Positions 24,943 to 35,027 of a DNA stretch of 64,000 nt are shown here, piece by piece. Source of the DNA: Staphylococcus equorum (GTDB lineage Bacteria > Bacillota > Bacilli > Staphylococcales > Staphylococcaceae). Made by a program: the position numbers and the translations under genes. The first letter of the stretch is position 1; the number at the start of each line of letters is the position of its first letter. Under the pieces are notes generated by a model. That model was given only the letters and a program-made list of their open reading frames with translations, made no database searches and was not told where the DNA came from. The DNA lies in the NCBI RefSeq assembly GCF_029024965.1, contig NZ_CP118982.1:1-64000 (forward strand), given 5' to 3'.

Positions 24943-25146
24943 TAATTATCAATTGATTATACTAGTGTTATTACATATAAAAGTTATAAAATGAGCTTAA
25001 TTTGAATTTGATAAAAAAATTGCTTATGATAAATGAGCATATGGTAGATTAATATCAATTTTCAGCATAAACATAATGAGATGTCGCGGTGATGATGAGT
25101 AGTTATTGGCATAGCATCATATTAAATCAATGTGAGGAGTGTAAGT

Positions 25147-25608
25147 ATGGCAAATGATAAAAGTATAGAGGGATTGGATCTCATAGATTTAATTAGTGAA
25201 CGTCACAGTGCGCTTAGACAAACCTTGGAATCCACAACTTCTGAGCAAATACAAGATGTTCACTTCAGCAGCTCAGAATGGTATTTGATTGATAAAATCA
25301 ACTATGAGAAACCAACTTTTGCCGAACTTACTAGAAAAATTCATCTCACACGCCAAGCTATTCATAAAGCGATCAAACAATTAGAGCACAAAGGTGTCGT
25401 TCAAGTTGAAGCTGTGCCCAATAATAAAAAAGAAAAATGCGTAAACTTAACTACATTAGGTCTGCAGTGTTTTGAAGAGTATGTAGAACATAAATTACAA
25501 CTCGTCGCGCACATAGAAACAATGATTGGTAGTACACAGTTAGAGCAACTTAAACAAGTACTCCAGCAAGATTGGCATTTAGAAGATATTGAAATAAATA
25601 CTAAATAG
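25147..25608 (+). CDS. MarR-family transcriptional regulator
   Basis: Winged-helix dimeric repressor, about 153 residues, with the wHTH core PTFAELTRKIHLTRQAIHKA and a wing near VEAVPNNKKEKCVNLT. The ATG at 25147 sits eight bases after GAGGAG, better than an upstream in-frame start. It precedes an MFS efflux gene 366 bases downstream, with a perfect palindrome in the pump promoter, so it probably represses that pump until a small-molecule ligand binds. The ligand is unknown. Confidence 0.88.
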   Translation: MANDKSIEGLDLIDLISERHSALRQTLESTTSEQIQDVHFSSSEWYLIDKINYEKPTFAELTRKIHLTRQAIHKAIKQLEHKGVVQVEAVPNNKKEKCVNLTTLGLQCFEEYVEHKLQLVAHIETMIGSTQLEQLKQVLQQDWHLEDIEINTK

Positions 25609-25670
25609 ATACTTAAGTATCAAGCAATAGAAGCAATTGTTTGATGCTTAATTTTTTTACAATTATTTTC

Positions 25671-25710
25671 GTCAACTAGGTTGACATTATTTTGAAAAAT
25701 TTGGTACAGT
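25671..25710 (+). promoter_or_regulatory. Efflux-pump promoter with overlapping palindromic operator
   Basis: The perfect inverted repeat GTCAACTAGGTTGAC (25671-25685) overlaps TTGACA (25681-25686), which is followed after 18 bases by TACAGT (25705-25710). This is a good promoter with an operator on its -35 box, as expected for MarR repression. A hairpin at 25612-25658 may terminate marR. The leader from about 25715 to 25960 (250 bases) shows no further recognised element. Confidence 0.7.
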
Positions 25711-25974
25711 AAGTAAGTTCATATTGAGCGGACGTTGTTTGTTGTCATCATGATTTAAATTATTTCCTAGGTGATACTAAACTGATGTTCAATTTATATA
25801 GACTAAAATGAAATGGAAATATAGGAATAAGTAGTAAAGCATGGAGATGAATTTAATAAAATGAGCGACAAAGCACGATTGCTTTACACTTGAATTTTTA
25901 CTTCAAGGCAACACTCACTTTATTATCTCTTAATTATACTTATACTTCGTTTACCATAAAAAGGAGTATATCAA

Positions 25975-27381
25975 ATGGCAACACAAGTAATAGTGAAAAA
26001 TCCAAAAATGTATGCACTCGTATTAATGATTGGCGGATTTATGGGTCTGTTTAGTGAAACAGCATTAAATATGGCTTTAACAGATATCATGGCTGATTTT
26101 CAAGTTTCAGCAGCAACTGTACAATGGTTAACGACAGGTTATTTACTCGTCATGGCTTGTTTAGTTCCTGCATCTTCGTATTTAATCAAATGGTTTAATA
26201 CAAAGTCTCTAGTTATTACAGGCATATTATTATCTTTATTAGGCGTCATCGTAGGCGCACTTGCACCTAACTTTGGCTTGTTATTGTTAGGACGTATTAT
26301 ACAAGCATTAGGTACAGGTATCTTGTTACCGATTATGGTGACCGTACTAATGTTAATATTCCCAATTGAAAAACGTGGTGCAGTCATGGGTATAATGGGA
26401 CTTGTTATTACAGCAGGACCAGCACTCGGACCGACATTATCAGGTGTTATTATTTCAGCATCAAGTTGGCACTTCATCTTCTGGATTAGCGCAATTTTAT
26501 ATATTGTTGTATTATTGATGGCTTTTTCAAATGTTGAAAACGTTGGAGAAATTACGAAACCTAGAATAGATATTATATCGATTTTCTTATCGACGATTGG
26601 TTTTGCAGGACTAATATTCGCACTTAGCTCAATGGCAGAAGCGGCATTTACAGATGTCATCGTATGGTTGCCATTATTCATTGGCGTAATTGGCTTAGCA
26701 ATCTTTATTGTGCGTCAGTTTAAAATCGACTCACCAATGCTTAACTTAAACGTATTTAAGTACCCAATGTTTATATTAGGTGCAGCAATTGTGTTCATAA
26801 CGATCTTATGTATATTATCTACAGGTATTTTATTACCACTCTATTTAAAAGGCGCGCTATTATTTAGTTCTGTTGTTGCTGGTTTAATCTTATTACCAGG
26901 TAACGCAGTGAACTTAGTATTATCGCCAGTTATTGGATCACTATTTGACCGCTTCGGCGCGAGATACTTTGGTATTATAGGTTTCGTACTTATGTTTATC
27001 GCAGCAATCTCATTCGCGTTTATGATTTCAGCTTCTACTCCAGTATGGGCAATCATTCTTGCATTCATGGTGTTGTTCTGTGGTATATCCATGGTTATGA
27101 TGCCAGCACAAACAAATGCGTTAAATCAGTTGCCACATCATCTATATGCAGATGGTTCAGCTACGATTACAACATTAATTCAAGTAGGTGGCTCAGCTGG
27201 TACTGCGATTGCCATTACAATTTATACTACAGCAATGAAGGCATTCGGTTCAGCTAACCCGAATGCTGCACAAGAAGTTGTACTTGCACACGGTATCCAA
27301 TATACCTTCTTCTTTATAGTAGGTTTAACAATAATTGGATTTATACTGTCTCTATTTGTTAAAAAAACGAAAACAATTTAA
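25975..27381 (+). CDS. MFS multidrug efflux transporter (DHA2 type)
   Basis: Proton-driven drug exporter of the EmrB/QacA kind, 468 residues with about 14 hydrophobic helices. Seen: the helix-1 region with ETALNMALTDI, the motif-A-like loop after helix 2, and antiporter motif C-like VITAGPALGPTLSG in helix 5. AAAAGGAG precedes the ATG. With the MarR gene upstream it forms a regulator-pump pair. The substrate is unknown. Confidence 0.88.
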   Translation: MATQVIVKNPKMYALVLMIGGFMGLFSETALNMALTDIMADFQVSAATVQWLTTGYLLVMACLVPASSYLIKWFNTKSLVITGILLSLLGVIVGALAPNFGLLLLGRIIQALGTGILLPIMVTVLMLIFPIEKRGAVMGIMGLVITAGPALGPTLSGVIISASSWHFIFWISAILYIVVLLMAFSNVENVGEITKPRIDIISIFLSTIGFAGLIFALSSMAEAAFTDVIVWLPLFIGVIGLAIFIVRQFKIDSPMLNLNVFKYPMFILGAAIVFITILCILSTGILLPLYLKGALLFSSVVAGLILLPGNAVNLVLSPVIGSLFDRFGARYFGIIGFVLMFIAAISFAFMISASTPVWAIILAFMVLFCGISMVMMPAQTNALNQLPHHLYADGSATITTLIQVGGSAGTAIAITIYTTAMKAFGSANPNAAQEVVLAHGIQYTFFFIVGLTIIGFILSLFVKKTKTI

Positions 27382-27388
27382 AAATGAT

Positions 27389-27500
27389 AAGTGATACATA
27401 TAAATAAGCGACGCGTACATATAGAAATTAGAGGGAATGAATCATTCTCCGCTGTAACCTAAATACATGAACCGTTACTTCATATATGTATCACTTTTTT
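27389..27500 (+). terminator. Long-range hairpin terminator after the efflux gene
   Basis: AAGTGATACATATA (27389-27402) and TATATGTATCACTT (27483-27496) pair perfectly across 80 bases and are followed by a T-tract. The loop contains a second hairpin (GGAATGAATCATTCTCC). The 27501-27807 spacer should hold the walR promoter, but I see no strong -35/-10 pair. Confidence 0.65.
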
Positions 27501-27807
27501 TGATTTTAGTAGGGAAGATGTATGCGTATTGCATGCTTCTTAAAAGGAAGGTTAAATGCAGACTGTATATGGGTTATAGGCAAGAAGTTCGATTGATACG
27601 CTGATATTGTTTACACTTGATGCATCTATGATTTATCGATAAGTACCCATTTAATACGAACAATGTTATAATTTTACAATATACAAATATAATTTTCTAT
27701 TTAGAAAAATAGAAGTAATAGGTTATAAATGGTAAATTATATTAGAGAGAAAGACGTAAAATTTTTAAAAATGAACGTACTACAATTTAGAAATGAGGTT
27801 TATAAAT

Positions 27808-28509
27808 ATGGCTAGAAAAGTTGTTGTAGTCGATGATGAAAAACCAATTGCTGATATTTTAGAATTTAACTTAAAAAAAGAAGGTTACGAAGTATTTTGT
27901 GCCTACGATGGTGATGATGCAGTTGATTTAATATATGAAGAAGAACCCGACATCGTGTTATTAGACATTATGTTACCAGGGCGTGACGGCATGGAAGTAT
28001 GTCGTGAAGTACGTAAGAAATTTGAAATGCCGATCATTATGCTTACAGCAAAAGACTCAGAAATTGATAAAGTATTAGGTCTTGAACTCGGTGCCGATGA
28101 TTATGTAACGAAACCGTTTAGTACACGCGAATTAATCGCACGTGTGAAAGCAAACTTACGTCGTCATTATTCACAACCAGCACAAGAAGTGGACAACGCA
28201 TCCAATGAAATTTCTATTAAAGACATCGTTATTTATCCAGATGCATACTCTATCAAAAAACGTGGCGGAGAAATTGACTTAACACACCGTGAATTCGAAT
28301 TATTCCATTACTTATCTAAACATATGGGTCAAGTAATGACACGTGAACATTTATTGCAAACTGTTTGGGGTTATGACTATTTTGGTGACGTGCGTACAGT
28401 AGACGTAACAATTCGACGCTTACGTGAAAAAATCGAAGACGATCCATCTCATCCAGAATATATAGTAACTCGTCGTGGCGTTGGATATTTCCTCCAACAA
28501 CATGACTAG
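27808..28509 (+). CDS. walR: Essential response regulator WalR
   Basis: OmpR-class regulator of cell-wall metabolism (autolysins, surface proteins). Seen: receiver domain with Asp9/Asp10, phospho-acceptor Asp53 in VLLDIMLPG, and Lys in VTKPFS; then a winged-helix domain ending [14 protein letters not shown]. The ATG at 27808 gives 233 residues and the standard [13 protein letters not shown] start; an ATA-rich upstream in-frame start is unlikely. First gene of walRKHI. Confidence 0.98.
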   Translation: MARKVVVVDDEKPIADILEFNLKKEGYEVFCAYDGDDAVDLIYEEEPDIVLLDIMLPGRDGMEVCREVRKKFEMPIIMLTAKDSEIDKVLGLELGADDYVTKPFSTRELIARVKANLRRHYSQPAQEVDNASNEISIKDIVIYPDAYSIKKRGGEIDLTHREFELFHYLSKHMGQVMTREHLLQTVWGYDYFGDVRTVDVTIRRLREKIEDDPSHPEYIVTRRGVGYFLQQHD

Positions 28510-28522
28510 GGGACGCTTATAA

Positions 28523-30355
28523 ATGAAATGGCTTAAATATTTTCAGTCTTTACACACGAAACTTGTTATTGTCTATGTGTTGCTCATTGTAATCGGTATG
28601 CAAATTATCGGTTTATATTTTACCAATAGTCTAGAAAAAGAATTAACACAAACATTTAAAAATAATATTTCGCAATACGCGAAACAAATCGAAATTAATA
28701 TAGAAAAAGTCTATGACGAAGACAATTCGGTTAATGCTCAAAAAGAAGTTCAAAACTTATTAAATGAGTATGCCAATAGACAAGAAATAGAAGAGATCCG
28801 CTTTATTGATAAAGACCAGATTATTATGGCTACTTCAAAGCAGTCTACGCGTAGTCTAATAAATCAAAAAGCGAACGATAACTCTATTCAAAAAGCCTTA
28901 TCTTTAGGCGAAATTAATAGCCATACCGTGTTAAAAGATTACGGTAACGGGAAACAACGCGTGTGGGTATATAACTTACCAGTTAAAACATCAAACGACG
29001 GTACGATAGGTAACGTCTATATCGAAGCGGATATTAACGATGTATTTAAACAACTTAGTAGCATCAACCAAATCTTTATCGTTGGTACAGGGATTTCCTT
29101 ATTAATTACTATTATCTTAGGATTCTTTATTGCACGAACAATTACGAAACCTATTACAGATATGCGTAACCAAGCTGCAGAGATGTCTAAAGGTAACTAT
29201 ACGCAACGCGTAAAAATATACGGTAACGATGAGATTGGTGAGCTGGCACTTGCCTTTAATAATCTATCGAAACGTGTACAAGAAGCACAAGCGAATACAG
29301 AAAGTGAGAAACGTCGCTTAGACTCAGTTATCACTCATATGAGTGATGGTATTATTGCGACCGATCGCCGTGGTCGCGTGCGTATTGTCAACGACATGGC
29401 ATTGACGATGATGGGCTCACTAAAAGAAGATATTATTGGGGACTACATGTTAAATGTCCTTAAATTAGAAGAAGAATTCTCTTTAGATGAAATTCAAGAG
29501 AATAATGATAGCTTCTTATTAGATATTAATGAAAATGAAGGCATTATTGCACGTGTTAACTTTAGTACAATTGTCCAAGAAACTGGGTTTGTGACAGGTT
29601 ACATTGCCGTACTACATGACGTTACAGAACAGCAACAAGTAGAACGCGAACGTCGTGAATTCGTAGCAAATGTTTCACATGAATTACGTACACCACTGAC
29701 ATCTATGAACAGCTACATTGAAGCGTTAGAAAGTGGCGCTTGGGAAGATAAAGAACTTGCGCCGCAATTCTTATCTGTAACACGTGAAGAAACAGAACGT
29801 ATGATTCGTCTCGTAAATGATCTCTTACAATTATCTAAAATGGATAACGAATCCGATCAAATTACGAAAGAAATCATAGACTTTAATATGTTTATCAATA
29901 AAATTATTAACCGTCACGAAATGTCCGATAAAGAAACGACATTCGTCCGCGAAATTCCAAATAATACGATTTTTACAGAAATCGATCCAGACAAGATGAC
30001 ACAAGTGTTTGATAATGTTATTACCAATGCGATGAAGTATTCTCGTGGCGATAAACGTGTAGAGTTTCACGTGAAACAGAACGCGTTATACAATCGTATG
30101 ACAATACGTGTGAAAGATAATGGCATTGGTATTCCAATTAATAAAGTGGATAAAATCTTTGACCGTTTCTACCGTGTGGATAAAGCACGTACACGTAAAA
30201 TGGGTGGTACAGGCTTAGGCTTAGCCATTTCCAAAGAAATTGTTGAAGCACATAATGGTCGCATTTGGGCAAACAGTGTAGAAGGACAAGGAACATCAAT
30301 ATTCATTACACTGCCATGTGAAGTACTAGAAGATGGTGATTGGGATGCGGAGTAA
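28523..30355 (+). CDS. walK: Essential sensor histidine kinase WalK
   Basis: Membrane kinase that phosphorylates WalR. Seen: transmembrane helix 1 (about 13-35), an extracellular PAS-like domain, helix 2 (about 183-203), HAMP, cytoplasmic PAS (about 260-370), the H-box [10 protein letters not shown] with His386, N-box NAMKYS and G-boxes DNGIGIP and GGTGLGLAI. 610 residues, complete. Thirteen bases after walR; its end overlaps the start of walH. Confidence 0.98.
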   Translation: MKWLKYFQSLHTKLVIVYVLLIVIGMQIIGLYFTNSLEKELTQTFKNNISQYAKQIEINIEKVYDEDNSVNAQKEVQNLLNEYANRQEIEEIRFIDKDQIIMATSKQSTRSLINQKANDNSIQKALSLGEINSHTVLKDYGNGKQRVWVYNLPVKTSNDGTIGNVYIEADINDVFKQLSSINQIFIVGTGISLLITIILGFFIARTITKPITDMRNQAAEMSKGNYTQRVKIYGNDEIGELALAFNNLSKRVQEAQANTESEKRRLDSVITHMSDGIIATDRRGRVRIVNDMALTMMGSLKEDIIGDYMLNVLKLEEEFSLDEIQENNDSFLLDINENEGIIARVNFSTIVQETGFVTGYIAVLHDVTEQQQVERERREFVANVSHELRTPLTSMNSYIEALESGAWEDKELAPQFLSVTREETERMIRLVNDLLQLSKMDNESDQITKEIIDFNMFINKIINRHEMSDKETTFVREIPNNTIFTEIDPDKMTQVFDNVITNAMKYSRGDKRVEFHVKQNALYNRMTIRVKDNGIGIPINKVDKIFDRFYRVDKARTRKMGGTGLGLAISKEIVEAHNGRIWANSVEGQGTSIFITLPCEVLEDGDWDAE

Positions 30356-31685
30356 AGAGTTAATCAAATCCATCATCCTTTACCTTTTAGTATTAATGAG
30401 TGTTGTGCTGACATACATGACGTGGAACTTCTCGCCAGACTTAGCGAACGTAGATCAACAAGATAGTAGTAATAAAGATGCGAAAGCAAATACGATAGGT
30501 AAACCACTTGATCAAGGCATGAGTAAAGTTGTTGCTCCATATCAAATTATTCACTCTAATGGTGATGACACAGAAGGTATGGAAGCGACACGTAGCAACG
30601 TCGAAGAGACCATCAGTCCCTTGAAAAATCAGCGCGTACTACATGCCGAACAAATGCATAGTAACCATAATTTGATTATTCCAGATTTAAGCGACGAATT
30701 TTTAGTACTGGATTTCAGCTATGATATGCCACTAGCAACCTATTTAGGCCAAGCATTGAACATCGATGCGAAAGTGCCGAATAACTTTAAATTCGACCGT
30801 TTATTAATTGATGACAATCAAGACGGCAAAGTTAAACTCTATGCTGTTAGTAAAGATCGTCATAATGTCGTACGTATGACGACGACGGCGAAGATCAGTT
30901 CATTTGCTAAACAAATGAAAGAACAACAGAAAAGTATGAAGCCATATACAGAGATTATTACGAATAAAGATACCATCGATAAGGCTACACATATTTTTGC
31001 ACCGAAGGCACCTAAAGGTTTAAAATCATACCACACGATTTATAATCGCATTAGTGTCGATACGATGAATTCTATACTCTTCAATGACTCAGTAGTCGTA
31101 CGTAGCACGAAAAGCGGGACAGCAACATACAACAACAACACGGGTGTCGCCAACTACAGTGAAGATAATGAAAAATATCGTTACACGAATCTCTCAGAAG
31201 ATGAGGATCGTTCAACAAACATGCAAGATAGTATTCCAAGTACTTATGATTACATCAACAATCATGGTGGCTTTACAGATGATTACAGACTGTTCAGCAC
31301 AGATAATAAAGGCGGCGAACTGACATATCAAATGTTCTTAAACGGCAGACCAACCTTCAATGATGACGACTTGAATAATATTAAAGTCTCGTGGAGCGAC
31401 AAAGGCGTCTTCAGTTATGCACGTGCATTGTTAAAATCTAATGTCACGATAGACAGCGGTGAAGATGAAATAGATTTACCAGGTGCTGAAACAGTACGTT
31501 CAGAACTGGCAAACAATCCTGAAATCGACTTTGAAGAAGTAACAAACATGACGATTGGTTACAACATGGAACACAAAGATGACGGTAGCGACATCGAAAT
31601 TCAACGTAATAGTGAATTCAAACCACAATGGTATGTAGAGTATAAAGGCGAATGGCATGCATACAACGATGGGGGGCTAGAATAA
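30345..31685 (+). CDS. walH: WalK-accessory protein WalH (YycH)
   Basis: Membrane-anchored extracytoplasmic protein that modulates WalK with WalI. Seen: one N-terminal transmembrane helix (about residues 8-28) and a large external domain ending [19 protein letters not shown] chose ATG at 30345 because the family begins just before SKELIKS; an ATG at 30333 would add four residues. Overlaps walK by 11 bases and abuts walI. Confidence 0.95.
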   Translation: MRSKELIKSIILYLLVLMSVVLTYMTWNFSPDLANVDQQDSSNKDAKANTIGKPLDQGMSKVVAPYQIIHSNGDDTEGMEATRSNVEETISPLKNQRVLHAEQMHSNHNLIIPDLSDEFLVLDFSYDMPLATYLGQALNIDAKVPNNFKFDRLLIDDNQDGKVKLYAVSKDRHNVVRMTTTAKISSFAKQMKEQQKSMKPYTEIITNKDTIDKATHIFAPKAPKGLKSYHTIYNRISVDTMNSILFNDSVVVRSTKSGTATYNNNTGVANYSEDNEKYRYTNLSEDEDRSTNMQDSIPSTYDYINNHGGFTDDYRLFSTDNKGGELTYQMFLNGRPTFNDDDLNNIKVSWSDKGVFSYARALLKSNVTIDSGEDEIDLPGAETVRSELANNPEIDFEEVTNMTIGYNMEHKDDGSDIEIQRNSEFKPQWYVEYKGEWHAYNDGGLE

Positions 31686-32465
31686 ATGAACTGGAAACGC
31701 GCAAAAACATTATTTATTATCGTATTTATTCTAGTCAACATTAGCCTGATTATTATCTATGTGGATAAAGTGAATAAATCACAAATTAGTGATAGTGAAG
31801 ATGAAAATGCAGTGAATTTTAAACAAGAAGAAATTAAAATTCCAGAGAACCTCCCAAGCGTGAATGGTTTGAAAATGCAGTTACTGACAGCAAGGTCTAA
31901 TGATTTTTCATCTTATGCGAAGACACGTCCAAGTATCACCAGCGAGCATTCAGGCGCATTAGCCAAAGGTGATATTAGTGACCCAATTAACATCAGTAAT
32001 GATCAATTCACCGACCTTAAATCGTATGTCAAAGGCAGCGTCTATAAAGGTGAAGATTACGAAATGAGCCATATTGATGATGAAAAAGTTACATTTGAAC
32101 AGACATATAATGATTATCCAATTATGAATAATAGTAGAGCGAAATTAGAATTTAATGTAGAAGATGGCAAAGCTTCAAGTTATGAACAAACTGCTATGAA
32201 ATCTATCGAGCCTTCAGAAGGTACGAATAATGATAAAAAGCAAGTGAACACAGCGCGAAGTGCCATCGAAGACCTTTACTATAATCGTTATCTCAAACGC
32301 AATGATGAAGTAACCAATGCACGACTAGGCTACTATACTGTTGTCAAAGAGCCGAATGTTCAAGTGCTTGAAGCCAATTGGGAAATCAAAGTAAAACACG
32401 GTGACAAGATTAAAACATATTATGTCGAAGCTGTAGCAGACAGTCCAAAAATTATTGAAGAATAA
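31686..32465 (+). CDS. walI: WalK-accessory protein WalI (YycI)
   Basis: Partner of WalH with the same layout: a single N-terminal transmembrane helix (KTLFIIVFILVNISLIIIYV) and an external domain, 259 residues. The ATG directly follows the walH stop. In staphylococci WalH and WalI act together on WalK. The operon is closed by a hairpin and a terminator just downstream. Confidence 0.95.
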   Translation: MNWKRAKTLFIIVFILVNISLIIIYVDKVNKSQISDSEDENAVNFKQEEIKIPENLPSVNGLKMQLLTARSNDFSSYAKTRPSITSEHSGALAKGDISDPINISNDQFTDLKSYVKGSVYKGEDYEMSHIDDEKVTFEQTYNDYPIMNNSRAKLEFNVEDGKASSYEQTAMKSIEPSEGTNNDKKQVNTARSAIEDLYYNRYLKRNDEVTNARLGYYTVVKEPNVQVLEANWEIKVKHGDKIKTYYVEAVADSPKIIEE

Positions 32466-32468
32466 TCT

Positions 32469-32487
32469 TGTGGATAACTGTGGATAA
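32469..32487. promoter_or_regulatory. Tandem perfect DnaA boxes after walI
   Basis: TGTGGATAA occurs twice in the same orientation (32469-32477 and 32479-32487), separated by one base. Confidence 0.75.
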
Positions 32488-32532
32488 GTTGAGAATGAAT
32501 TACGCACACCTTTTTAGTAAGGTGTGCTCATG

Positions 32533-32570
32533 CTGTTGACAAAGTCTCTGACTTTGTTGGCAGTTTTTTT
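32533..32570 (+). terminator. Terminator of the walRKHI operon
   Basis: CTGTTGACAAAGTC / GACTTTGTTGGCAG with a TCT loop and T7. A preceding hairpin GCACACCTT/AAGGTGTGC lies at 32504-32527. Confidence 0.88.
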
Positions 32571-32641
32571 ATGCACGCTTTCCGCGGGCACTGCCTTAGC
32601 CTGTAGTCTTTGGCTAGTGCTGTTTCCTCAGGCGTATCGTT
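32571..32641. repeat. GC-rich structured intergenic element
   Basis: A block rich in G+C (CTTTCCGCGGGCACTGCC through CTCAGGCGTATCG) stands out in AT-rich DNA. It contains a TTAGCC/GGCTAG hairpin. It resembles a recurrent intergenic sequence I recall from staphylococci. The rest of 32642-32998 is AT-rich with no gene. Confidence 0.45.
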
Positions 32642-32998
32642 AAAAATTTTTATAAGTTACGTATAATTATTAAATCACTTTTTAGAAAGTGATTAATGTA
32701 ATTTAAAAGATAGTTTAGTATTTAAATAAACAATTTGGACATGCTGAAAGCTAAAAGTATGTTAAAATTAAATACTGCTAATGAGAGTTATTAAAGAAGT
32801 ATGAAATAGTTCGAAAGCTTATCATATACTTAGAATTTCGAAGATAGCTTAAGCCAATTTTTAGAAAAGAGCTCGTTTCATATTCTCAAAAACTTAGATA
32901 AATTACTTTATTATAATAAATAATTAGACAGAGGGCATGTTGATGGCACATAAACCGGAGACTTCCCCATAAGTAATAGAAGCAATAGATTAGAAAGG

Positions 32999-33799
32999 GT
33001 GAATCGCTTGATACGTATGAGCGCATTAGCGAGTGGCAGTACAGGGAACGCCACTTATGTGGAAAGTGATAAAGGTAGTATTCTTGTCGACGCAGGTTTG
33101 ACAGGGAAAAAAATGGAAGAGCTATTTGGACAAATAGACAAACAAATTAAAGATTTAAACGGCATCTTAGTTACACATGAACATACTGATCATATTAAAG
33201 GTCTAGGTGTGTTAGCACGTAAATATGGTTTGCCAATTTATGCGAATGAGAAGACATGGACAGCCATTGAAAAGAAAGATAGTAAAATTCCAATGGATCA
33301 GAAATTCATTTTTAATCCATACGAAACGAAATCAATTGCTGGATTTGATATCGAATCGTTTAATGTTTCACATGATGCGATAAATCCACAATTCTACATT
33401 TTCCATAATAATTATAAGAAATTTACGATTTTAACAGATACAGGTTATGTTTCAGACCGTATGAAAGGCATGATTCAAGGTAGTGATGCCTTTATCTTCG
33501 AAAGTAATCACGATGTGGATATGTTACGCATGTGCGGTTATCCTTGGAAGACGAAACAACGTATATTGAGTGATATGGGACACGTTTCAAACGAAGATGC
33601 AGGTTTAGCAATGACAGACGTCATCACAGGCAGCACAAAACGCATTTACTTGTCTCACTTATCACAAGACAATAATATGAAAGACTTGGCACGCATGAGC
33701 GTTGGACAAGTCCTCAACGAACACGACATCGACACAGAAAAAGAAGTATTGCTATGCGATACGGATAAAGCCAAAGCAACACCGATATATACATTATAG
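32999..33799 (+). CDS. walJ: MBL-fold hydrolase WalJ (YycJ/VicX)
   Basis: Metallo-beta-lactamase-fold protein, probably a 5'-3' exonuclease linked to DNA replication or repair; conserved next to walRKHI. Seen: metal-binding [10 protein letters not shown] near residue 60, further His/Asp ligands in LTDTGYVSD and YLSHLSQDN. 266 residues from the GTG at 32999, which matches the family start; the Shine-Dalgarno (AGAAAGG) would suit a TTG at 33008 better, so the first three residues are uncertain. Confidence 0.95.
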   Translation: MNRLIRMSALASGSTGNATYVESDKGSILVDAGLTGKKMEELFGQIDKQIKDLNGILVTHEHTDHIKGLGVLARKYGLPIYANEKTWTAIEKKDSKIPMDQKFIFNPYETKSIAGFDIESFNVSHDAINPQFYIFHNNYKKFTILTDTGYVSDRMKGMIQGSDAFIFESNHDVDMLRMCGYPWKTKQRILSDMGHVSNEDAGLAMTDVITGSTKRIYLSHLSQDNNMKDLARMSVGQVLNEHDIDTEKEVLLCDTDKAKATPIYTL

Positions 33800-33884
33800 A
33801 ACATTTTAACTGGTTTGAAATTTAGATTTTCTTAATGCATTAGCTTCAAGCTAATGTAATCCATGGTCAACATTAAAGTGAAGG

Positions 33885-33918
33885 AACCGATATCTCAATA
33901 GGAGATATCGGTTTTTTA
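33885..33918 (+). terminator. Terminator after walJ
   Basis: AACCGATATCTC / GAGATATCGGTT with T6. Confidence 0.93.
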
Positions 33919-34127
33919 TATTTTTCTAGCATATATATAAGATAAAATACATTTAATAGGATGATTTTTATAAGGAAATTTACTCAAAAAAAGAAGGAAT
34001 ATATGGGTATACAACCCTAGGTCTTAACTGAAAATAGCTATATGCAATTGACGGATAATTATAACAATTAATGAAATTACTATGTAGTAAGGATTCAGCA
34101 AAGATAGTATGAAGATAATGTAAACAC

Positions 34128-34357
34128 TGTGAATAAGTATGTAAGACAACCTCGTACTTATCCACAGAATTATACATAGTTATCCAGAGATGTGCACAAT
34201 TCACAGGTAAGTACCCACATTGTACACAGAGTTATCCACAAATAAACAGGTTATTCACTTACTTTTGTGTAGAAACCGTAAACATTATTAAAAAATAGTA
34301 TGCATTCCTGTTATAATAAGAGGGAATAGTGTGAATAAGTGTATAACTTGTGGATAA
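34128..34357. promoter_or_regulatory. DnaA-box cluster upstream of rlmH
   Basis: Perfect boxes lie at 34158-34166 and 34232-34240 (TTATCCACA) and 34349-34357 (TGTGGATAA). One-mismatch boxes lie at 34128-34136, 34180-34188 and 34330-34338. Six boxes in 230 bases is as dense as oriC. The rest of 33919-34400 has no gene; rlmH transcription must start in or near this cluster. Confidence 0.7.
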
Positions 34358-34400
34358 GTCTAATAACTATCAACTACTACACAATTTTTGGAGGATAACT

Positions 34401-34880
34401 ATGAAGATTACGATACTCACAGTAGGTAAACTAAAAGAGAAATACTGGAAACAAGCTATAGCAGAATATGAGAAGAGATTAGGAGCTTATTCTAAAATAG
34501 AAATCATCGAAGTAGCTGATGAAAAAGCACCCGAAAATATGAGTGACAAAGAGATAGAGCAAGTTAAAGAGAAAGAAGGTCAGCGCCTACTAGCAAAAGT
34601 AAAACCACAATCCACAGTGATTACTTTAGAGATTAAAGGAAACATGCTGACGTCAGAAGGATTAGCCAAAGAAATAGAAAGCCGCATGACACGCGGTCAA
34701 AGCGACTTTACATTTATTATTGGCGGATCAAACGGTCTACACAAAGAGGTTTTAGACCGCAGCAACTACGCCCTGTCATTCAGTAAAATGACTTTTCCAC
34801 ATCAAATGATGCGCGTCATCTTAATCGAGCAAGTCTACCGTGCGTTTAAGATAATGAGGGGAGAAGCATATCATAAATGA
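34401..34880 (+). CDS. rlmH: 23S rRNA pseudouridine-1915 N3-methyltransferase RlmH
   Basis: SPOUT-class methyltransferase (orfX) acting on position 1915 of 23S rRNA. Seen: [16 protein letters not shown] start, the knotted SAM site [13 protein letters not shown] and the C-terminal [20 protein letters not shown]. The ATG at 34401 follows TTGGAGG; 159 residues. The last codons form the SCC attachment core, which the integrated element leaves intact. Confidence 0.99.
   Translation: MKITILTVGKLKEKYWKQAIAEYEKRLGAYSKIEIIEVADEKAPENMSDKEIEQVKEKEGQRLLAKVKPQSTVITLEIKGNMLTSEGLAKEIESRMTRGQSDFTFIIGGSNGLHKEVLDRSNYALSFSKMTFPHQMMRVILIEQVYRAFKIMRGEAYHK
34863..34880 (+). other. SCC attachment core in the 3' end of rlmH
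   Basis: GAAGCATATCATAAATGA spans the final codons and stop of rlmH and matches the canonical staphylococcal SCC integration core. The next bases TGCGGTTTTTGATAAGG form one arm of the element's terminal inverted repeat; the other arm (CTTATAAAAACCTCATC) is at 38921-38937. Confidence 0.93.
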
Positions 34881-35027
34881 TGCGGTTTTTGATAAGGTTC
34901 CCCTTATTAGTTATAACACTAAAAATTTAATTATTTTATAAATATCAGCTACTTAATATATATAAAATTCACATTGTCTAGTATATTTTTGATATATTAA
35001 AAGTAAACTTATTTTATGGGGGAGTAT

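Noticed and set aside
26139..26681. Antisense 180-codon reading frame in the efflux gene
   Set aside because: Opposite-strand shadow of a hydrophobic protein; composition is typical of reverse-read membrane codons.
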